Of a stretch of 64,000 nucleotides of DNA, positions 50,529-60,843 are shown in pieces. Source of the DNA: Raineyella fluvialis. Lineage in GTDB: Bacteria; Actinomycetota; Actinomycetes; Propionibacteriales; Propionibacteriaceae. The notes under the pieces were generated by a model. That model searched no databases. It saw only the letters and a list, made by a program, of their open reading frames with translations, and was not told the origin of the DNA. Position numbers and translations under genes: made by a program. Location: the NCBI RefSeq assembly GCF_009646095.1, contig NZ_CP045725.1, positions 2,170,001-2,234,000 of the forward strand, written 5' to 3'. Position 1 is the stretch's first letter, and each line of letters starts with the position of its first letter.

Positions 50529-51132
50529 CCATCGTCCCACCGCGCGTGCTGCCCGATCCGCCGCGGCACTGCTCCTCTGCGTCGGGCTCGCCGGCACGCT
50601 GGCCGCCTGCGGCTCGCGGACCTCGGACAACGTCGCCTCGACCCAGGGCGGCTTCGTCAGCGGGGATGGCGGGGTGACGATCCTCGCGGCCGGCAAGCGG
50701 CCCGCCGCACCGGTGGTCAGCGGTCCGTCGCTGACCGACCAGAAGACGACCCTGGCGACCAAGGCGTCGCCCGGCAAGGTTCTCGTCCTCAACGTCTGGG
50801 GTTCGTGGTGCGCGCCGTGTCGCGCGGAGGCACCCGAACTGGTGAGCGCCGCCGAGAAGACGAAGGACACGGCCGACTTCATCGGTCTCAACACCCGCGA
50901 CCTGGACCCGATCCCCGCGCAGGCGTTCGTCCGCAGCTTCGGGATCGGCTACCCGAGCATCTACGACCCGTCGGGGACGCTGCTGCTCGAATTCTCCGAC
51001 CAGTTGCCGCCGTCCGGCATCCCCTCCACCCTGGTCATCGACCGGGACGGGAAGGTCGCGGCGCGGATCATCGGCCGGACCACCGAGGCGACCCTGGTCG
51101 GGGTCGTCGAGGACGTGGCGGCCGGGAAGTGA
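50521..51132 (+). CDS. resA: TlpA/ResA-type thiol-disulfide lipoprotein
   Basis: 203-residue exported thioredoxin that reduces apocytochrome c for heme attachment. The N-terminal hydrophobic stretch ends in the lipobox LAAC; the active site WCAPC sits in VLVLNVWGSWCAPCR; GIPSTLVIDRDG contains the cis-proline. GTG 50521 lies inside the previous gene. It is followed by ccdA, which supplies its electrons, with overlapping start and stop. Confidence 0.9.
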   Translation: MPDHRPTARAARSAAALLLCVGLAGTLAACGSRTSDNVASTQGGFVSGDGGVTILAAGKRPAAPVVSGPSLTDQKTTLATKASPGKVLVLNVWGSWCAPCRAEAPELVSAAEKTKDTADFIGLNTRDLDPIPAQAFVRSFGIGYPSIYDPSGTLLLEFSDQLPPSGIPSTLVIDRDGKVAARIIGRTTEATLVGVVEDVAAGK

Positions 51133-51896
51133 TCCCGCTCGATCTCGCCGGCTGGGCGACGCAGGCGGTCGGCGGCTCGATGCTGCTGGCCGTGCCGGTG
51201 GCGGCCCTGGCCGGGTTGGTGTCGTTCTTCTCCCCGTGCTGCGTCCCGCTGCTGCCCGGCTACCTGTCGTACGCCACCGGGCTGGGGGCCGCCGACGTGC
51301 TCAAGGACGGACGCGCCCATCGGGGCCGGATGCTGCTGGGCAGCTCCCTGTTCGTGCTGGGCTTCGCCGTGGTGTTCGTCGCGGCGGGGGTCGCGGCCGG
51401 GACGTTGGGCCGTACCCTGCTGACCCACCAGACCGTCATCTCCCGCGTCATCGGGGTGCTGGCGATCCTGCTCGGGTTGATGTTCGCCGGGGTGATCCCG
51501 CTCGGCAATGCCGACCTGCGGATCCATCGGCTGCCGAAGGCCGGCCTGGCGGCCGCGCCGGTGCTCGGTTTCGTGTTCGGGCTGGGCTGGACGCCCTGCA
51601 TCGGACCGACCCTGTCGATGGTGCTGACCCTGGCGATGAACGAGGGCAGCGCGGTGCGTGGGGGTCTGCTGGCGTTCGTGTACGTGCTGGGCCTGGGCAT
51701 CCCGTTCGTCGCCGCGGCGTTGGCCTTCACCCGGATGCAGCGGGTCGTCGCCTTCGTCCGCCGCCACCAGCTGGCGGTGCTGCGGATCGGCGGCGTCTCG
51801 ATGGTCGTCGTCGGGGTGCTGCTGGTGACCGGGCTGTGGGAGCAGGTGATGGCGGCGATGAGGATCTGGGCCGCGGGGTTCGGGACGGTGCTGTGA
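51129..51896 (+). CDS. ccdA: Cytochrome c biogenesis protein CcdA
   Basis: 255-residue membrane protein with six predicted helices that carries reducing power from cytosolic thioredoxin across the membrane to ResA. Its redox cysteines are in SFFSPCCVPLLPGY and GLGWTPCIGPTL. Starts GTG 51129 and ends 51896, overlapping both neighbours by four bases (GTGA), so resA-ccdA-resB are translationally coupled. Confidence 0.94.
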   Translation: MIPLDLAGWATQAVGGSMLLAVPVAALAGLVSFFSPCCVPLLPGYLSYATGLGAADVLKDGRAHRGRMLLGSSLFVLGFAVVFVAAGVAAGTLGRTLLTHQTVISRVIGVLAILLGLMFAGVIPLGNADLRIHRLPKAGLAAAPVLGFVFGLGWTPCIGPTLSMVLTLAMNEGSAVRGGLLAFVYVLGLGIPFVAAALAFTRMQRVVAFVRRHQLAVLRIGGVSMVVVGVLLVTGLWEQVMAAMRIWAAGFGTVL

Positions 51897-53560
51897 GCGA
51901 GGAGAGAGCTGCTGTGACGATCGATGTGCACACCGACCCTGACCCGACCCCGGATCCCGCGCCCCAGCATCGGCGCCCGGAGAAGAAGCCTCGGCAGGAG
52001 CGGGCTGCGGCCCTCACCCTGAAGGAGACCGGCCGCTGGATCTGGACGCAGCTGACGTCGATGCGGACGGCCCTGGTGCTGCTGTTCCTGCTGGCGCTCG
52101 CGGCGATCCCGGGCGCCGTCGTGCCCCAGCGCGGCATCCAGCCGGCCAAGGTGCTCGAGTTCCGCGACGCCAATCCGGACCTCTACAAGGTCTACGACAA
52201 CCTCGGCCTGTTCAACGTCTACACGTCGGCCTGGTTCTCCGCCATCTACCTGCTGCTCTTCATCTCGCTGATCGGCTGCATCCTGCCGCGGATCCGGGTT
52301 TACCTGCGGGCGCTGCGGGCCGAACCCCCGGCGACACCGGCCCGGCTGGACCGGCTGCCGGAATCCGCCACCTCCAGCACCAGCCGCGGCGCCGACGAGG
52401 TGCTCGACGCGGCCGCCGCCCTGCTGCGCAAGCGCCGGTTCCGGGTCGTCCGCCGCGACGGGTCCGTCGCCGCCGAACGTGGCTACCTGCGTGAGTTCGG
52501 CAACCTGCTCTTCCACCTGAGCATGCTGGTGCTGCTGGTCGGGATCGCCTGGAGCACCCTCTTCGGGTACAAGGGCACCTCGATCGTCGTGACCGGCAAG
52601 GGCTTCTCCAACAACATCACCCAGTACGACGACTTCACCGGTGGTGGCCTGTTCCGCGCCGGCAACCTCTCGCCGTTCGCGCTCACCCTGGACGCCTTCA
52701 CCGTACGGTTCGAGACCGGCCCGGTGCAGACCGGGGCCGCCCGGCAGTTCACCGCCGACGTGACGGTGACCGACAGCCCGGGAGCGACGCCGCACCGCGA
52801 GGTGCTGGAGGTCAACCACCCGCTCACCGTCGGGGGGACGAACGTCCACCTGATCGCCCACGGCTATGCCCCGATCGTCACCGTGACCGACGGCAACGGC
52901 AACGTCGCCTTCAACGGCCCGGTCGTCTTCCTTCCGCAGGACGGCAACTTCACCTCGACCGGGGCGATCAAGGTCCCGGACGCGCGACCGGAGAGCCTCG
53001 GCTTCCAGGGCTTCTTCCTGCCGACGGCGACGGTGGACGCCAAGGGACCGCACTCGTTGTTCCCCGACGCGCTGGTGCCCGAGCTGTTCCTCAACGCCTG
53101 GGCCGGGGCACCCAAGAAGGAGACGGGCACCCCGCAGAGCGTCTACTCGCTCGACACCAACGGGATGACCCAGATCAAGAGCGCCGACGGCAAGCCGGTG
53201 GCCGTCCGTCTCAAGGAGGGTGAGTACCTCGACCTGCCCGACGGCCGCGGTCGGCTCACCTTCGTCGGCTGGCAGCGCTGGGCGAAGCTCCAGGTCTCCT
53301 CGACCCCCGGGCTGCCGCTCACCGTCGGCTCCATCGCCGCCGCGATCATCGGCCTGATGCTGTCGCTGTTCATCCGGCCCCGCCGACTCTGGGCCCGCGC
53401 CGTCGAGGGCGAGGACGGCCGCACCCTGGTGGAGGTGGGCGGCCTGGACCGTGCCGACGCGCGGACCGGACTCGATGACGAAGTGGCGGCGGTACTGGCG
53501 GTGATGGATGATCCGGTGGAGGATGATTCAGCGACGACGACGTCCGAAGGGATGAAGTAG
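51893..53560 (+). CDS. resB: Cytochrome c biogenesis protein ResB (Ccs1)
   Basis: 555 residues: a cytosolic tail, three helices near the N terminus (about 57-76, 112-131, 200-219), a large outer domain (about 225-475) and a last helix (about 479-501). LTSMRTALVLLFLLALAAIPG and the LREFGNLLFHLSML helix with its histidine are family marks. It forms the System II heme-attachment complex with ccsB, which begins on the base after its stop. Confidence 0.93.
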   Translation: MSEERAAVTIDVHTDPDPTPDPAPQHRRPEKKPRQERAAALTLKETGRWIWTQLTSMRTALVLLFLLALAAIPGAVVPQRGIQPAKVLEFRDANPDLYKVYDNLGLFNVYTSAWFSAIYLLLFISLIGCILPRIRVYLRALRAEPPATPARLDRLPESATSSTSRGADEVLDAAAALLRKRRFRVVRRDGSVAAERGYLREFGNLLFHLSMLVLLVGIAWSTLFGYKGTSIVVTGKGFSNNITQYDDFTGGGLFRAGNLSPFALTLDAFTVRFETGPVQTGAARQFTADVTVTDSPGATPHREVLEVNHPLTVGGTNVHLIAHGYAPIVTVTDGNGNVAFNGPVVFLPQDGNFTSTGAIKVPDARPESLGFQGFFLPTATVDAKGPHSLFPDALVPELFLNAWAGAPKKETGTPQSVYSLDTNGMTQIKSADGKPVAVRLKEGEYLDLPDGRGRLTFVGWQRWAKLQVSSTPGLPLTVGSIAAAIIGLMLSLFIRPRRLWARAVEGEDGRTLVEVGGLDRADARTGLDDEVAAVLAVMDDPVEDDSATTTSEGMK

Positions 53561-54561
53561 ATGGACTTCGCGGCCTATTCGAACCTGGCCATGATGACCG
53601 CCTGGTTGCTCTACCTGGTGGCCATGGGCGTCTTCGGCGTCGAGTGGGCGATGGCCCGCCGGGTGCCCGACGACACCGCCCAGGAAGCGAGCACGCCCGA
53701 GCGCGAGGCCGTCCTGGTCGGGGCGGCGGCCTCGGCCGCGGGGAGCCCCCCAGCGTACGGACCTCCCGCAGTGTCAAGACCTCCGTCGAGGCCGCCCCGG
53801 CGCCGGCGCCGGAGAAGAGTGATCGGTGGGGCCGTCTCGCGATGGCACTGACCGCGGTGGCCTGGCTCAGCAACGCCCTCGGCGCCGTCTTCCGCGGCAT
53901 CGCGGCGCAGCGCTTCCCGTGGGGCAACATGTACGAGTTCACCCTCACCACGATCGCCTTCATCGTGCTCGCCTACCTGGTCCTCGCCCAGCGGTTCCGG
54001 ATGCGCTGGCTCGGCCTGCCGGTGACGCTGCTGGCCACCATCGGCATCGGGCTCGCCGTCGAGGTCTTCTACGTGGCCGTCGCCGACCTGGTGCCGGCGC
54101 TGCACTCGATGTGGTTCGTCGTGCACATCGTCGCCGCCTCCATCGCGGGCGCCCTGTTCAACCTCGGCAGTCTGCTGTCCGTGCTCTACCTCCTGCGCAA
54201 GCGGGCCGACGAGAAGGGCACGACCCGCGGCTGGCTCGCGCAGCTGCCGGGCCTGAAGACGCTCGACCTGTGGGCCTACCGGACCACCGCCATCGGGTTC
54301 CCGTTGTGGACGTTCGCGGTGGCCGCCGGAGCGGTCTGGGCCCAGTACGCCTGGGGCCGGTTCTGGGGCTGGGACCCCAAGGAGACCTTCTCCCTGGTGA
54401 CCTGGGTGATCGTCGCCGCCTATCTGCACGCCCGGCTGACGGCCGGTTGGAAGGGGTCGAAGGCCGCGATCCTGTCGGTCATCGTGCTGGTGGCCTTCTG
54501 GTTCAACTTCATCGGCGTGAACCTGATCTTCTCCGGTCTGCACTCCTACGCCGGCATCTGA
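53561..54561 (+). CDS. ccsB: Cytochrome c biogenesis protein CcsB (CcsA family; one-base frameshift)
   Basis: Membrane protein of about 333 residues after repair that handles heme and ligates it to apocytochrome c with ResB. The WWD-type motif reads WAQYAWGRFWGWDPKE, with histidines in SMWFVVHIVAAS and FPWGNMYEF further up. The frame breaks between 53740 and 53751, where either the G4 or the C6 run lacks a base, inside an unconserved linker (about residues 45-85). ATG 53561 directly follows the resB stop. Confidence 0.92.
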
Positions 54562-54588
54562 CGGGCGGACCTGCGGTCTGCGGCCCGG

Positions 54589-55242
54589 TCAGGCGGTCGT
54601 GGCCTGCTGGGCCGTCCGGATCCGGTTGACCGTCGTCGCCACCCAGGAGGACTCCCGCACCTGCGCGGCGAGCCGCTGGATCATCCGCACCCGCCCCGCC
54701 AGACCCATCCGCCGGGCGACCGGGGTGATGGCGCCGATGGCGCTGAGCAGGGCCGTCGCCGAGGCACACTCCATGTCGTCGGTCGCTTCCCGATAGGGTG
54801 CGGACGTCCACCAGTGCCCGAGCCTCTCCTCGAACGGCTCCGTGGCGTCCGGCGTCCGCGCTGGCCACTCGTCGATCGGTAGGAAGACCAGCACCCGGCC
54901 GACCCGGTGGGAGACGACGCCGCGATCCTCCAGCCGCTGGTAGAGCGCCGGACGGATCCCCGTCTTGATCCGGTGGATCGCGGCGACCGGGCGTCGGTCG
55001 GCCCCGTCGAGCGCCGCCAGCACCCGGTCGAGCACGTCGTCGCCGGTCGGCCGGTCGTCCAGGACACGGATCCTGCCCGGGCGGCGGGGACGGTCCGGTG
55101 CGTCCACGTCGATCCGGCCGCTGCGCCACAACTGTCCGAGCACCGATCCCGCCAACGCCAGGTCCGCCATGTTCCAGGGGACGACGAGGCGGCCGGTGCG
55201 CCGGTCCGTCAGCACCAACAGGAGGTTCTCCGCCCAGAGCAT
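54589..55242 (-). CDS. GPP34 (GOLPH3-like) family protein
   Basis: 217-residue bacterial homologue of the Golgi phosphoprotein 3 fold: MLWAENLLLVLTDRRTGRLV, LALAGSVLGQLWRSGRI and the helical middle fit the family, which is frequent in actinobacteria. The role in bacteria is unknown. ATG 55242 is supported by a -10 hexamer six bases upstream; a longer frame to 55311 overlaps the divergent mtr start and is unlikely. It is convergent with ccsB. Confidence 0.83.
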   Translation of the reverse strand: MLWAENLLLVLTDRRTGRLVVPWNMADLALAGSVLGQLWRSGRIDVDAPDRPRRPGRIRVLDDRPTGDDVLDRVLAALDGADRRPVAAIHRIKTGIRPALYQRLEDRGVVSHRVGRVLVFLPIDEWPARTPDATEPFEERLGHWWTSAPYREATDDMECASATALLSAIGAITPVARRMGLAGRVRMIQRLAAQVRESSWVATTVNRIRTAQQATTA

Positions 55243-55254
55243 GTCCCCACTGTA
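55240..55254 (-). promoter_or_regulatory. Leaderless GPP34 promoter: -10 TACAGT six bases before ATG
   Basis: TACAGT (55254-55249, minus strand), six bases, ATG 55242. Confidence 0.55.
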
Positions 55255-55296
55255 GGCGGCTGCCGGTCGCCGGCGGCCCGCCGTGACGGCACTCAC

Positions 55297-55312
55297 TAGA
55301 GTGGCACCCATG
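55297..55312 (+). promoter_or_regulatory. Leaderless mtr promoter: -10 TAGAGT seven bases before ATG
   Basis: TAGAGT at 55297-55302, seven bases, ATG 55310. Back to back with the GPP34 promoter. Confidence 0.55.
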
Positions 55313-56722
55313 CGTCATGTCGATCTGTGTGTCATCGGTAGCGGCTCCGGCAACAGCATCGTCGACGAGAGGTTCGCCGATCGCCGGGTCGCCATCGTCG
55401 ATGCCGGGGTCGGCCCGCAGCAGGCCTTCGGCGGGACCTGCCTCAACCTCGGATGCATCCCGACCAAGATGTACGTCTACCCGGCCGACCTCGCCGCCGA
55501 GGTCGACCACGCCAGGGCGCTCGGCGTCGACCTGCGGCTCGACGGGGTGCACTGGCGGGCCATCCGGGACCGCATCTTCGGGCGGATCGACCCCATCGCC
55601 GAGGCCGGTCGGCGGTGGCGCGCCTCCGGCATGGCGAACGTCGAGCTGCTCCGCGGGCGGGCCCACTTCGTCGGACCGCGCGCCCTGCGCGTCGTGGGCG
55701 CCGAGGGGGCCGCCGAGGACCTCACCGCCGACCAGGTGGTCATCGCCGCGGGATCCCGGCCCCGCTCGGTCGACGTCCCCGGCGCCGACCGTGTGGTGCT
55801 GCACACCAGCGACACCGTGATGCGGCTGGAGGAGCTTCCCCGGGAGATGGTCATCGTGGGCGGCGGCTACATCGGCCTGGAGTTCGCCCACGTCTTCGCG
55901 TCGTTCGGCGTCGACGTGACCATCCTCAACCGGGCCGGGATGCTGCTGCGCAAGGAGGACGAGGACGTCGCCCTGCGCGCGACCCAGGTCGCCTCCCAGC
56001 GCTGCCACGTGCACCTCCAGCAGCACCTGGACGCCTTCGAACCCTTGGACGGCGGCCGGATCCGGGTGCGCGCCACCGGCCCGAGCGGTCCGCGGGCGTA
56101 CGACACGGACCTCGTCCTCGTCGCCATCGGGCGCATCCCCAACGGTGACAGGCTCGGGGTCGAGGCGACCGGCCTGACCCTCACCCCTGACGGCCGGATC
56201 CCGGTCGACGAGCACCAGCGCACGCCGGTCGAGGGGATCTGGGCGCTGGGAGACGTCTCCTCCCCGTATCTGCTCAAGCATGTGGCGAACGCCGAGGCAC
56301 GTACGGTGCAGCACAACCTCCTCCACCCCGATGACCTCGTCGCCACCGACCACCGCTTCGTGCCGCATGCCGTCTTCGGGTCACCGCAGATCGCCGCGAC
56401 CGGGCTCACCGAGCAGGAGGCCCGCGGCCGTGGGCTCCGCTACATCACCGCCACGCAGGACTACCGGGACGTGGCGTACGGGTGGGCGATGGAGGACGAC
56501 GGGCACTTCTGCAAACTGCTGGCCGACCCCGCCACCGGGCAGCTGCTGGGGGCCCACATCATCGGTCCGCAGGCATCGGTGCTGCTCCAGCCGCTGGTGC
56601 AGGCGGCGGCCCTCGGCCTCGATCTGCGTACGCTCGCCCGCAGCCAGTACTGGATCCACCCCGCCCTCACCGAGGTCGTCGAGAACGCCCTGCTCGCCCT
56701 CCCCTGGCCGGAGGCGGCATGA
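55310..56722 (+). CDS. mtr: Mycothione reductase
   Basis: NADPH-dependent flavoprotein disulfide reductase that keeps mycothiol, the actinobacterial low-molecular thiol, reduced. 470 residues: FAD motif VIGSGSGNS, redox disulfide in GGTCLNLGCIPTK, NADPH motif VIVGGGYIGLEFA, GDVSSPYLLKHVA, and the C-terminal His-Glu pair in YWIHPALTEVVE. GSGSGN in place of GGGPGG and the C-terminal signature favour mycothione reductase over mercuric or lipoamide types. The stop overlaps the next start (ATGA). Confidence 0.92.
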   Translation: MRHVDLCVIGSGSGNSIVDERFADRRVAIVDAGVGPQQAFGGTCLNLGCIPTKMYVYPADLAAEVDHARALGVDLRLDGVHWRAIRDRIFGRIDPIAEAGRRWRASGMANVELLRGRAHFVGPRALRVVGAEGAAEDLTADQVVIAAGSRPRSVDVPGADRVVLHTSDTVMRLEELPREMVIVGGGYIGLEFAHVFASFGVDVTILNRAGMLLRKEDEDVALRATQVASQRCHVHLQQHLDAFEPLDGGRIRVRATGPSGPRAYDTDLVLVAIGRIPNGDRLGVEATGLTLTPDGRIPVDEHQRTPVEGIWALGDVSSPYLLKHVANAEARTVQHNLLHPDDLVATDHRFVPHAVFGSPQIAATGLTEQEARGRGLRYITATQDYRDVAYGWAMEDDGHFCKLLADPATGQLLGAHIIGPQASVLLQPLVQAAALGLDLRTLARSQYWIHPALTEVVENALLALPWPEAA

Positions 56723-57986
56723 GGAGGCTCGGACGGCGCCGTGCGGTGGTCCCGGTCGGACTGCTCGTCGCTCTCGGCCTGACGGCCTGCGCCGGCCCCG
56801 GGGCAGGCTCCGCCGGCCCCGTCGCACCGCCCTTGTCACCAGGGATGGCCGGGGCGACCGCTCAGGCCCCGGCGCCGGTCCTGCCGACGGGCTCCGGCAC
56901 GCCCGTCGTGCCCGGCGTGCCCGGCGTCGTCCCCGCCGACAGCTGCCGGCTGGTCGTCGAGAAGATGTCGCCTGCGGAGCTGGCGGGCCAGTTGGTCATG
57001 GTGGGGCACGACCTCAAGGGCGCCACCGCGAGCGGCACCGCCCAGCTCGTCGCGTCCCAGCACCTCGGTGGGGTCCTCCTGATGAACAACAGCACGGCGG
57101 GGGTGGAGGCCGTCCGGACCGTGACCGACGCCATCCGGGCCGATGCCGGCCGGACCGGGAAGGGGCTGCTGATCACCGTCGACCAGGAGGGGGTCAGGTG
57201 CGGCGGCTGTCAGGTCCCGGCTTCGCGCCGATGCCGTCGGCCGCCGACCAGGGCCGGTGGGCACCGGACGACCTGACCACGCAGGCGACCCGGTGGGGGC
57301 AGGACCTCCATGGGGCCGGCGTCGACGTCGACCTCGCCCCGGTCGCCGACGTCGTCCCCGCTGATCTCGCGGCGGTGAACCAACCCGTCGCGAAGTGGGG
57401 CCGCGGCTTCGGGTCGGACCCGGCCGCTGTCAGTGCTCACGTCGCGGCCGCCGTGACCGGTCTACGGGCCGGCGGCACGGGGGCGGCCGTCAAGCATTTC
57501 CCGGGCCTCGGCCAGGTCGTGGGCAACACCGATGTGGCCACCGGCGTGACCGACGACCGGACCACGCGGGGTGACGCCCTGCTGGCCCCGTTCGCCGCCG
57601 GGATCAGTGCCGGGACGGACATGGTGATGGTCTCCTCGGCCCGCTACTCGAGGATCGACCCGGCCCAGCCGGCCATCTGGTCGGAGGTGGTGATCCGCGA
57701 CATGCTCCGTGGTGACCTCGGCTGGCACGGGGTCGTGGTGTCGGACGACCTGGGCGTGGCGGCCCAGGTGCAGTCGGTTCCGGCGGGGGAGCGGGCTGTC
57801 CGGTTCCTCGCCGCCGGTGGGGACGTGGCGGTGACCGTCGATCCGGCCCTGGCCGATGACATGGTGTCCGCGATCGCGGATCGGGTCGGGTCGGACCCGG
57901 CCTTCGCCGCCTCGGTGCAGGAGAGCGTGGTCCGGGTGCTCGATCTCAAGGTCGAGCACCGGCGGGCCCACTGCCGGCCCGCGTGA
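56719..57986 (+). CDS. NagZ-like glycoside hydrolase family 3 lipoprotein (one-base frameshift)
   Basis: About 422 residues after repair. Signal peptide with lipobox LTAC, a Pro/Gly-rich spacer, then a GH3 N-terminal barrel: MSPAELAGQLVMVG, GGVLLMNN, LITVDQEGG, VDVDLAPVADV, AVKHFPGLG, and SDDLG with the presumed nucleophile aspartate. The usual NagZ loop KHFPGHGxxxxDSH, which supplies the general acid/base, reads KHFPGLGQVVGNTD. The break is in the G run 57189-57193 (five present, six needed). Probably cell-wall-related; activity uncertain. Confidence 0.82.
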
Positions 57987-57988
57987 CC

Positions 57989-58840
57989 TCAGCCGTCGAC
58001 CCGTAGCCCGGCCAGCGCCTGCCGCGCCGGCTCGACCAGTTCGGGGGTGGTGTCGGGGATCGATGCGTAGAAGATGCCCGAGCTGGACGGCCCGGTGCGG
58101 ACGATCGCGACCAGCAGCAGCTCGCCCTTGGTCCGCAGGCCGTTGATGTCGAAGGACAGCTTCGACTCCACCAGCCAGGCCTCGTGCCCGTCGATCGTGG
58201 TGGCCGCGTTGCGGACGTCATGGCGGGTCACCTGCGCGTCGCCGTAGAACCTCCCGATGACGCAGTCGACGACGATCCGGGCGCCGTCCTGGGGGCTGAA
58301 GAAGCCGTCGCCGGCGTAGAGGTCACCGACCATCACGGTCGCCACCCAGGAGCTGCCGCGGCCGTCGAAGTTCGACTGGACCAGGACCAGTTGCTGGTGG
58401 ACGTCGCGGGCGAACGGCACCTCGGTCTCCGGCAGCACGTCGCCGAAGGGCTGACTGAGCTGGGGGAAGGACAGCTTGCCGCCGTGCACCCGCCCGTCCG
58501 TGGGAGCGGCGACCGGTGTGGGCGTCTCCCCGGTCGCCGGGGGACACACCTGGGTGGAGGCCTGCCCGCCGGGGCTGGCTGAGGGCACCAGGCTGCGCCC
58601 CAGACGTACGGCGCCGACGACGACGAGGGCGAGGACGACGACCACCGCACCGGCGGCGAGCCACCAGCCGACCGCCCGGCGACGGTCGGGCCGGTCGGGC
58701 TGGTCCGAGCCCGGCGGCGGCGCGAGCGGAGGCGCGGAGGGCGCCCGGCGGACCGCAGGGGTCCACTGGACGCCGTCCCAGTAGCGCAACATCCCCGGGG
58801 CCCCCGAGGGGTCCGGGTACCAGCCCGCCTGTGTGCTCAC
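57989..58840 (-). CDS. DUF2510-containing membrane protein
   Basis: 283 residues: an N-terminal DUF2510 module (AGWYPDPSGAPGMLRYWDGVQWT, about 5-28), a Pro-rich spacer, one membrane helix (about 58-80) and an outer domain of about 190 residues with two cysteines. DUF2510 proteins are common in actinobacteria and of unknown function. GTG 58840 is supported by the promoter spacing. It ends three bases after the convergent NagZ-like gene. Confidence 0.78.
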   Translation of the reverse strand: MSTQAGWYPDPSGAPGMLRYWDGVQWTPAVRRAPSAPPLAPPPGSDQPDRPDRRRAVGWWLAAGAVVVVLALVVVGAVRLGRSLVPSASPGGQASTQVCPPATGETPTPVAAPTDGRVHGGKLSFPQLSQPFGDVLPETEVPFARDVHQQLVLVQSNFDGRGSSWVATVMVGDLYAGDGFFSPQDGARIVVDCVIGRFYGDAQVTRHDVRNAATTIDGHEAWLVESKLSFDINGLRTKGELLLVAIVRTGPSSSGIFYASIPDTTPELVEPARQALAGLRVDG

Positions 58841-58852
58841 CCCCGCAGTGTA
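58838..58852 (-). promoter_or_regulatory. Leaderless promoter of the DUF2510 gene: -10 TACACT six bases before GTG
   Basis: TACACT (58852-58847, minus strand), six bases, GTG 58840. Confidence 0.55.
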
Positions 58853-58877
58853 CGAGTCGCCCAGCCCTCCCGGAGGA

Positions 58878-59657
58878 TCAGCCGAAGCGGCCGGAGACGT
58901 AGTCCTCGGTCTGCTTGTTCGCCGGGTTGGAGAAGATCCGCTCGGTGTCGTCGTACTCGATCAGGTGGCCCGGCTTGCCGGTGCCGGCGATGTTGAAGAA
59001 GCCGGTCTTGTCCGAGACACGCGCCGCCTGTTGCATGTTGTGCGTGACGATGACGACGGTGTACTGCTCCTTGAGCTCCTCGATCAGGTCCTCGATCGCG
59101 AGGGTGGAGATCGGGTCGAGTGCGGAGCAGGGCTCGTCCATCAGGATCACCTCGGGCTCGACCGCGATGGTGCGGGCGATGCAGAGGCGCTGCTGCTGTC
59201 CACCGGACAGCCCGGAGCCGGGCCGGTCGAGCCGGTCCTTGACCTCGTTCCACAGGTTCGCCCCTGTCAGCGAGCGCTCGACGATCTCGTCCGCCGCGGA
59301 GCCACTGAGGCGCCGGCCGTTGATCTTGTAGCCCGCCAGCACATTGTCCCGGATCGACATGGTCGGGAACGGGTTCGGCCGCTGGAAGACCATGCCGACC
59401 AGGCCGCGAACGTTCACCGGGTCCACCCCGGGGCCGTAGATGTCGTCGTCGTCGAGGAGCATCTGGCCGGAGACATGGGCGCCCGGGATCACCTCGTGCA
59501 TCCGGTTGATGCTGCGCAGGAAGGTGGTCTTGCCGCAGCCCGACGGGCCGATGAAGGCGGTCACCGTACGCGGCTCGATCTGGATGTCGACGCCCTCGAC
59601 GGCGAGGAAGTCGCCGTAGTAGACGTTGACGTCCTTGGCTTGGATTCGCTTGGACAT
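58878..59657 (-). CDS. pstB: Phosphate ABC transporter ATP-binding protein
   Basis: 259-residue ATPase of the high-affinity phosphate importer. Walker A GPSGCGKT, signature LSGGQQQRL, Walker [13 protein letters not shown] and the switch histidine in [21 protein letters not shown] precedes ATG 59657. Last gene of the pst operon; no phoU follows. Confidence 0.97.
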   Translation of the reverse strand: MSKRIQAKDVNVYYGDFLAVEGVDIQIEPRTVTAFIGPSGCGKTTFLRSINRMHEVIPGAHVSGQMLLDDDDIYGPGVDPVNVRGLVGMVFQRPNPFPTMSIRDNVLAGYKINGRRLSGSAADEIVERSLTGANLWNEVKDRLDRPGSGLSGGQQQRLCIARTIAVEPEVILMDEPCSALDPISTLAIEDLIEELKEQYTVVIVTHNMQQAARVSDKTGFFNIAGTGKPGHLIEYDDTERIFSNPANKQTEDYVSGRFG

Positions 59658-59682
59658 TGACTTTCCTTTTGTGTCGGCGAGC

Positions 59683-60843
59683 TCAGCGGCCCGAGGTCTT
59701 GGGCGCGAATCGGCGCGCGACGAGGCGGGCGACGAGGTTGAGGCCCATCACCACGACGATCAGCACCAGGGCCGCGCCCCAGGCCCGGTCGGTGGAGGGC
59801 TGCGCGGCCGCCGGTGCGGTCGGGTTCATCAGTTGCCGGTAGATGAAGACCGGCAGGGACATCATCCAGCCGTGGAAGAGGTTCCAGTTCACCTGGGTGG
59901 CGACTCCCGCCGTGACCAGGATCGGCGCGGTCTCCCCGACCACCCGGGCGATGGCCAGCGTGACACCGGAGGCGATGCCCGAGATGGCCGTCGGGATGAC
60001 CACCTTGAAGATGGTGCGCCACTTGCGGATGCCGAGGGCGTAGGAGGCTTCCCGCAGTTCGTTCGGCACCACCCGCAGCATCTCCTCGGTGGACCGGACG
60101 ACGACCGGGATCATCAGCACCGACAGGGCGATGGCGGCGGTGATGCCCATGATCTGCTTGCCGCCCGACACACCTCCGAGCACCCAGTTGAAGATCGTCA
60201 GCATGATGCCGGCGGCGAAGAGACCGGCGACGATCGAGGGGATGCCGGTCATCACGTCGACGAGGAACGTGATCATCCGGGTGAACCAGTTGCCGCGGCT
60301 GTACTCGACCAGCCAGATGGAGGTGAGCAGGCCGATCGGGACCGAGATCACGGTGGCCGCGACGGTGATCAGCAGCGAGCCGATCAGCGCGTGCCCGATG
60401 CCGCCGCTGAGCGGCGCACCGCGCTGCACGGTGGCGCGATCAGCGAGGCCGGTGACCGAGGACATGTCCTGGGTGAGGAAGCCCGGGTGGACGAGCGTCG
60501 GGGCGCCGACCGACACGACCGTCCAGATGATGGAGACCAGGGGGATGACGGCAAGCAGGAAGGCGACCCAGACCAGGCCGCTCCACAGGCTGTCCTGAGC
60601 ATGCCGGCGCCCCTCGACGACGTAGGCCCAGCTCGTGTGGCCGACCAGGAACAGCACCGCGGTGACGACGGCGAAGGCGGCCCACCCCCAGCCGGAGGCG
60701 AGCGCGACGACGGCTCCGATGACGACGGCGGCGGTCAGGGCGGCCGGCCGTGCCCAGCGGGGGAGCTGGCCCGCGGTCAGGGCGTTGACGGGGCCGGCCG
60801 AGCGCTGGGGACGCTGGTCCGGGGTCCGGGTGAGGGTGGACAT
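59683..60843 (-). CDS. pstA: Phosphate ABC transporter permease PstA
   Basis: 386-residue permease. The core resembles PstA with [27 protein letters not shown], the coupling-helix motif [22 protein letters not shown], and GETAPIL. About 95 extra N-terminal residues hold two more hydrophobic segments (about 34-48 and 52-68), longer than E. coli PstA. Start ATG 60843 overlaps the pstC stop by one base. Confidence 0.95.
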   Translation of the reverse strand: MSTLTRTPDQRPQRSAGPVNALTAGQLPRWARPAALTAAVVIGAVVALASGWGWAAFAVVTAVLFLVGHTSWAYVVEGRRHAQDSLWSGLVWVAFLLAVIPLVSIIWTVVSVGAPTLVHPGFLTQDMSSVTGLADRATVQRGAPLSGGIGHALIGSLLITVAATVISVPIGLLTSIWLVEYSRGNWFTRMITFLVDVMTGIPSIVAGLFAAGIMLTIFNWVLGGVSGGKQIMGITAAIALSVLMIPVVVRSTEEMLRVVPNELREASYALGIRKWRTIFKVVIPTAISGIASGVTLAIARVVGETAPILVTAGVATQVNWNLFHGWMMSLPVFIYRQLMNPTAPAAAQPSTDRAWGAALVLIVVVMGLNLVARLVARRFAPKTSGR

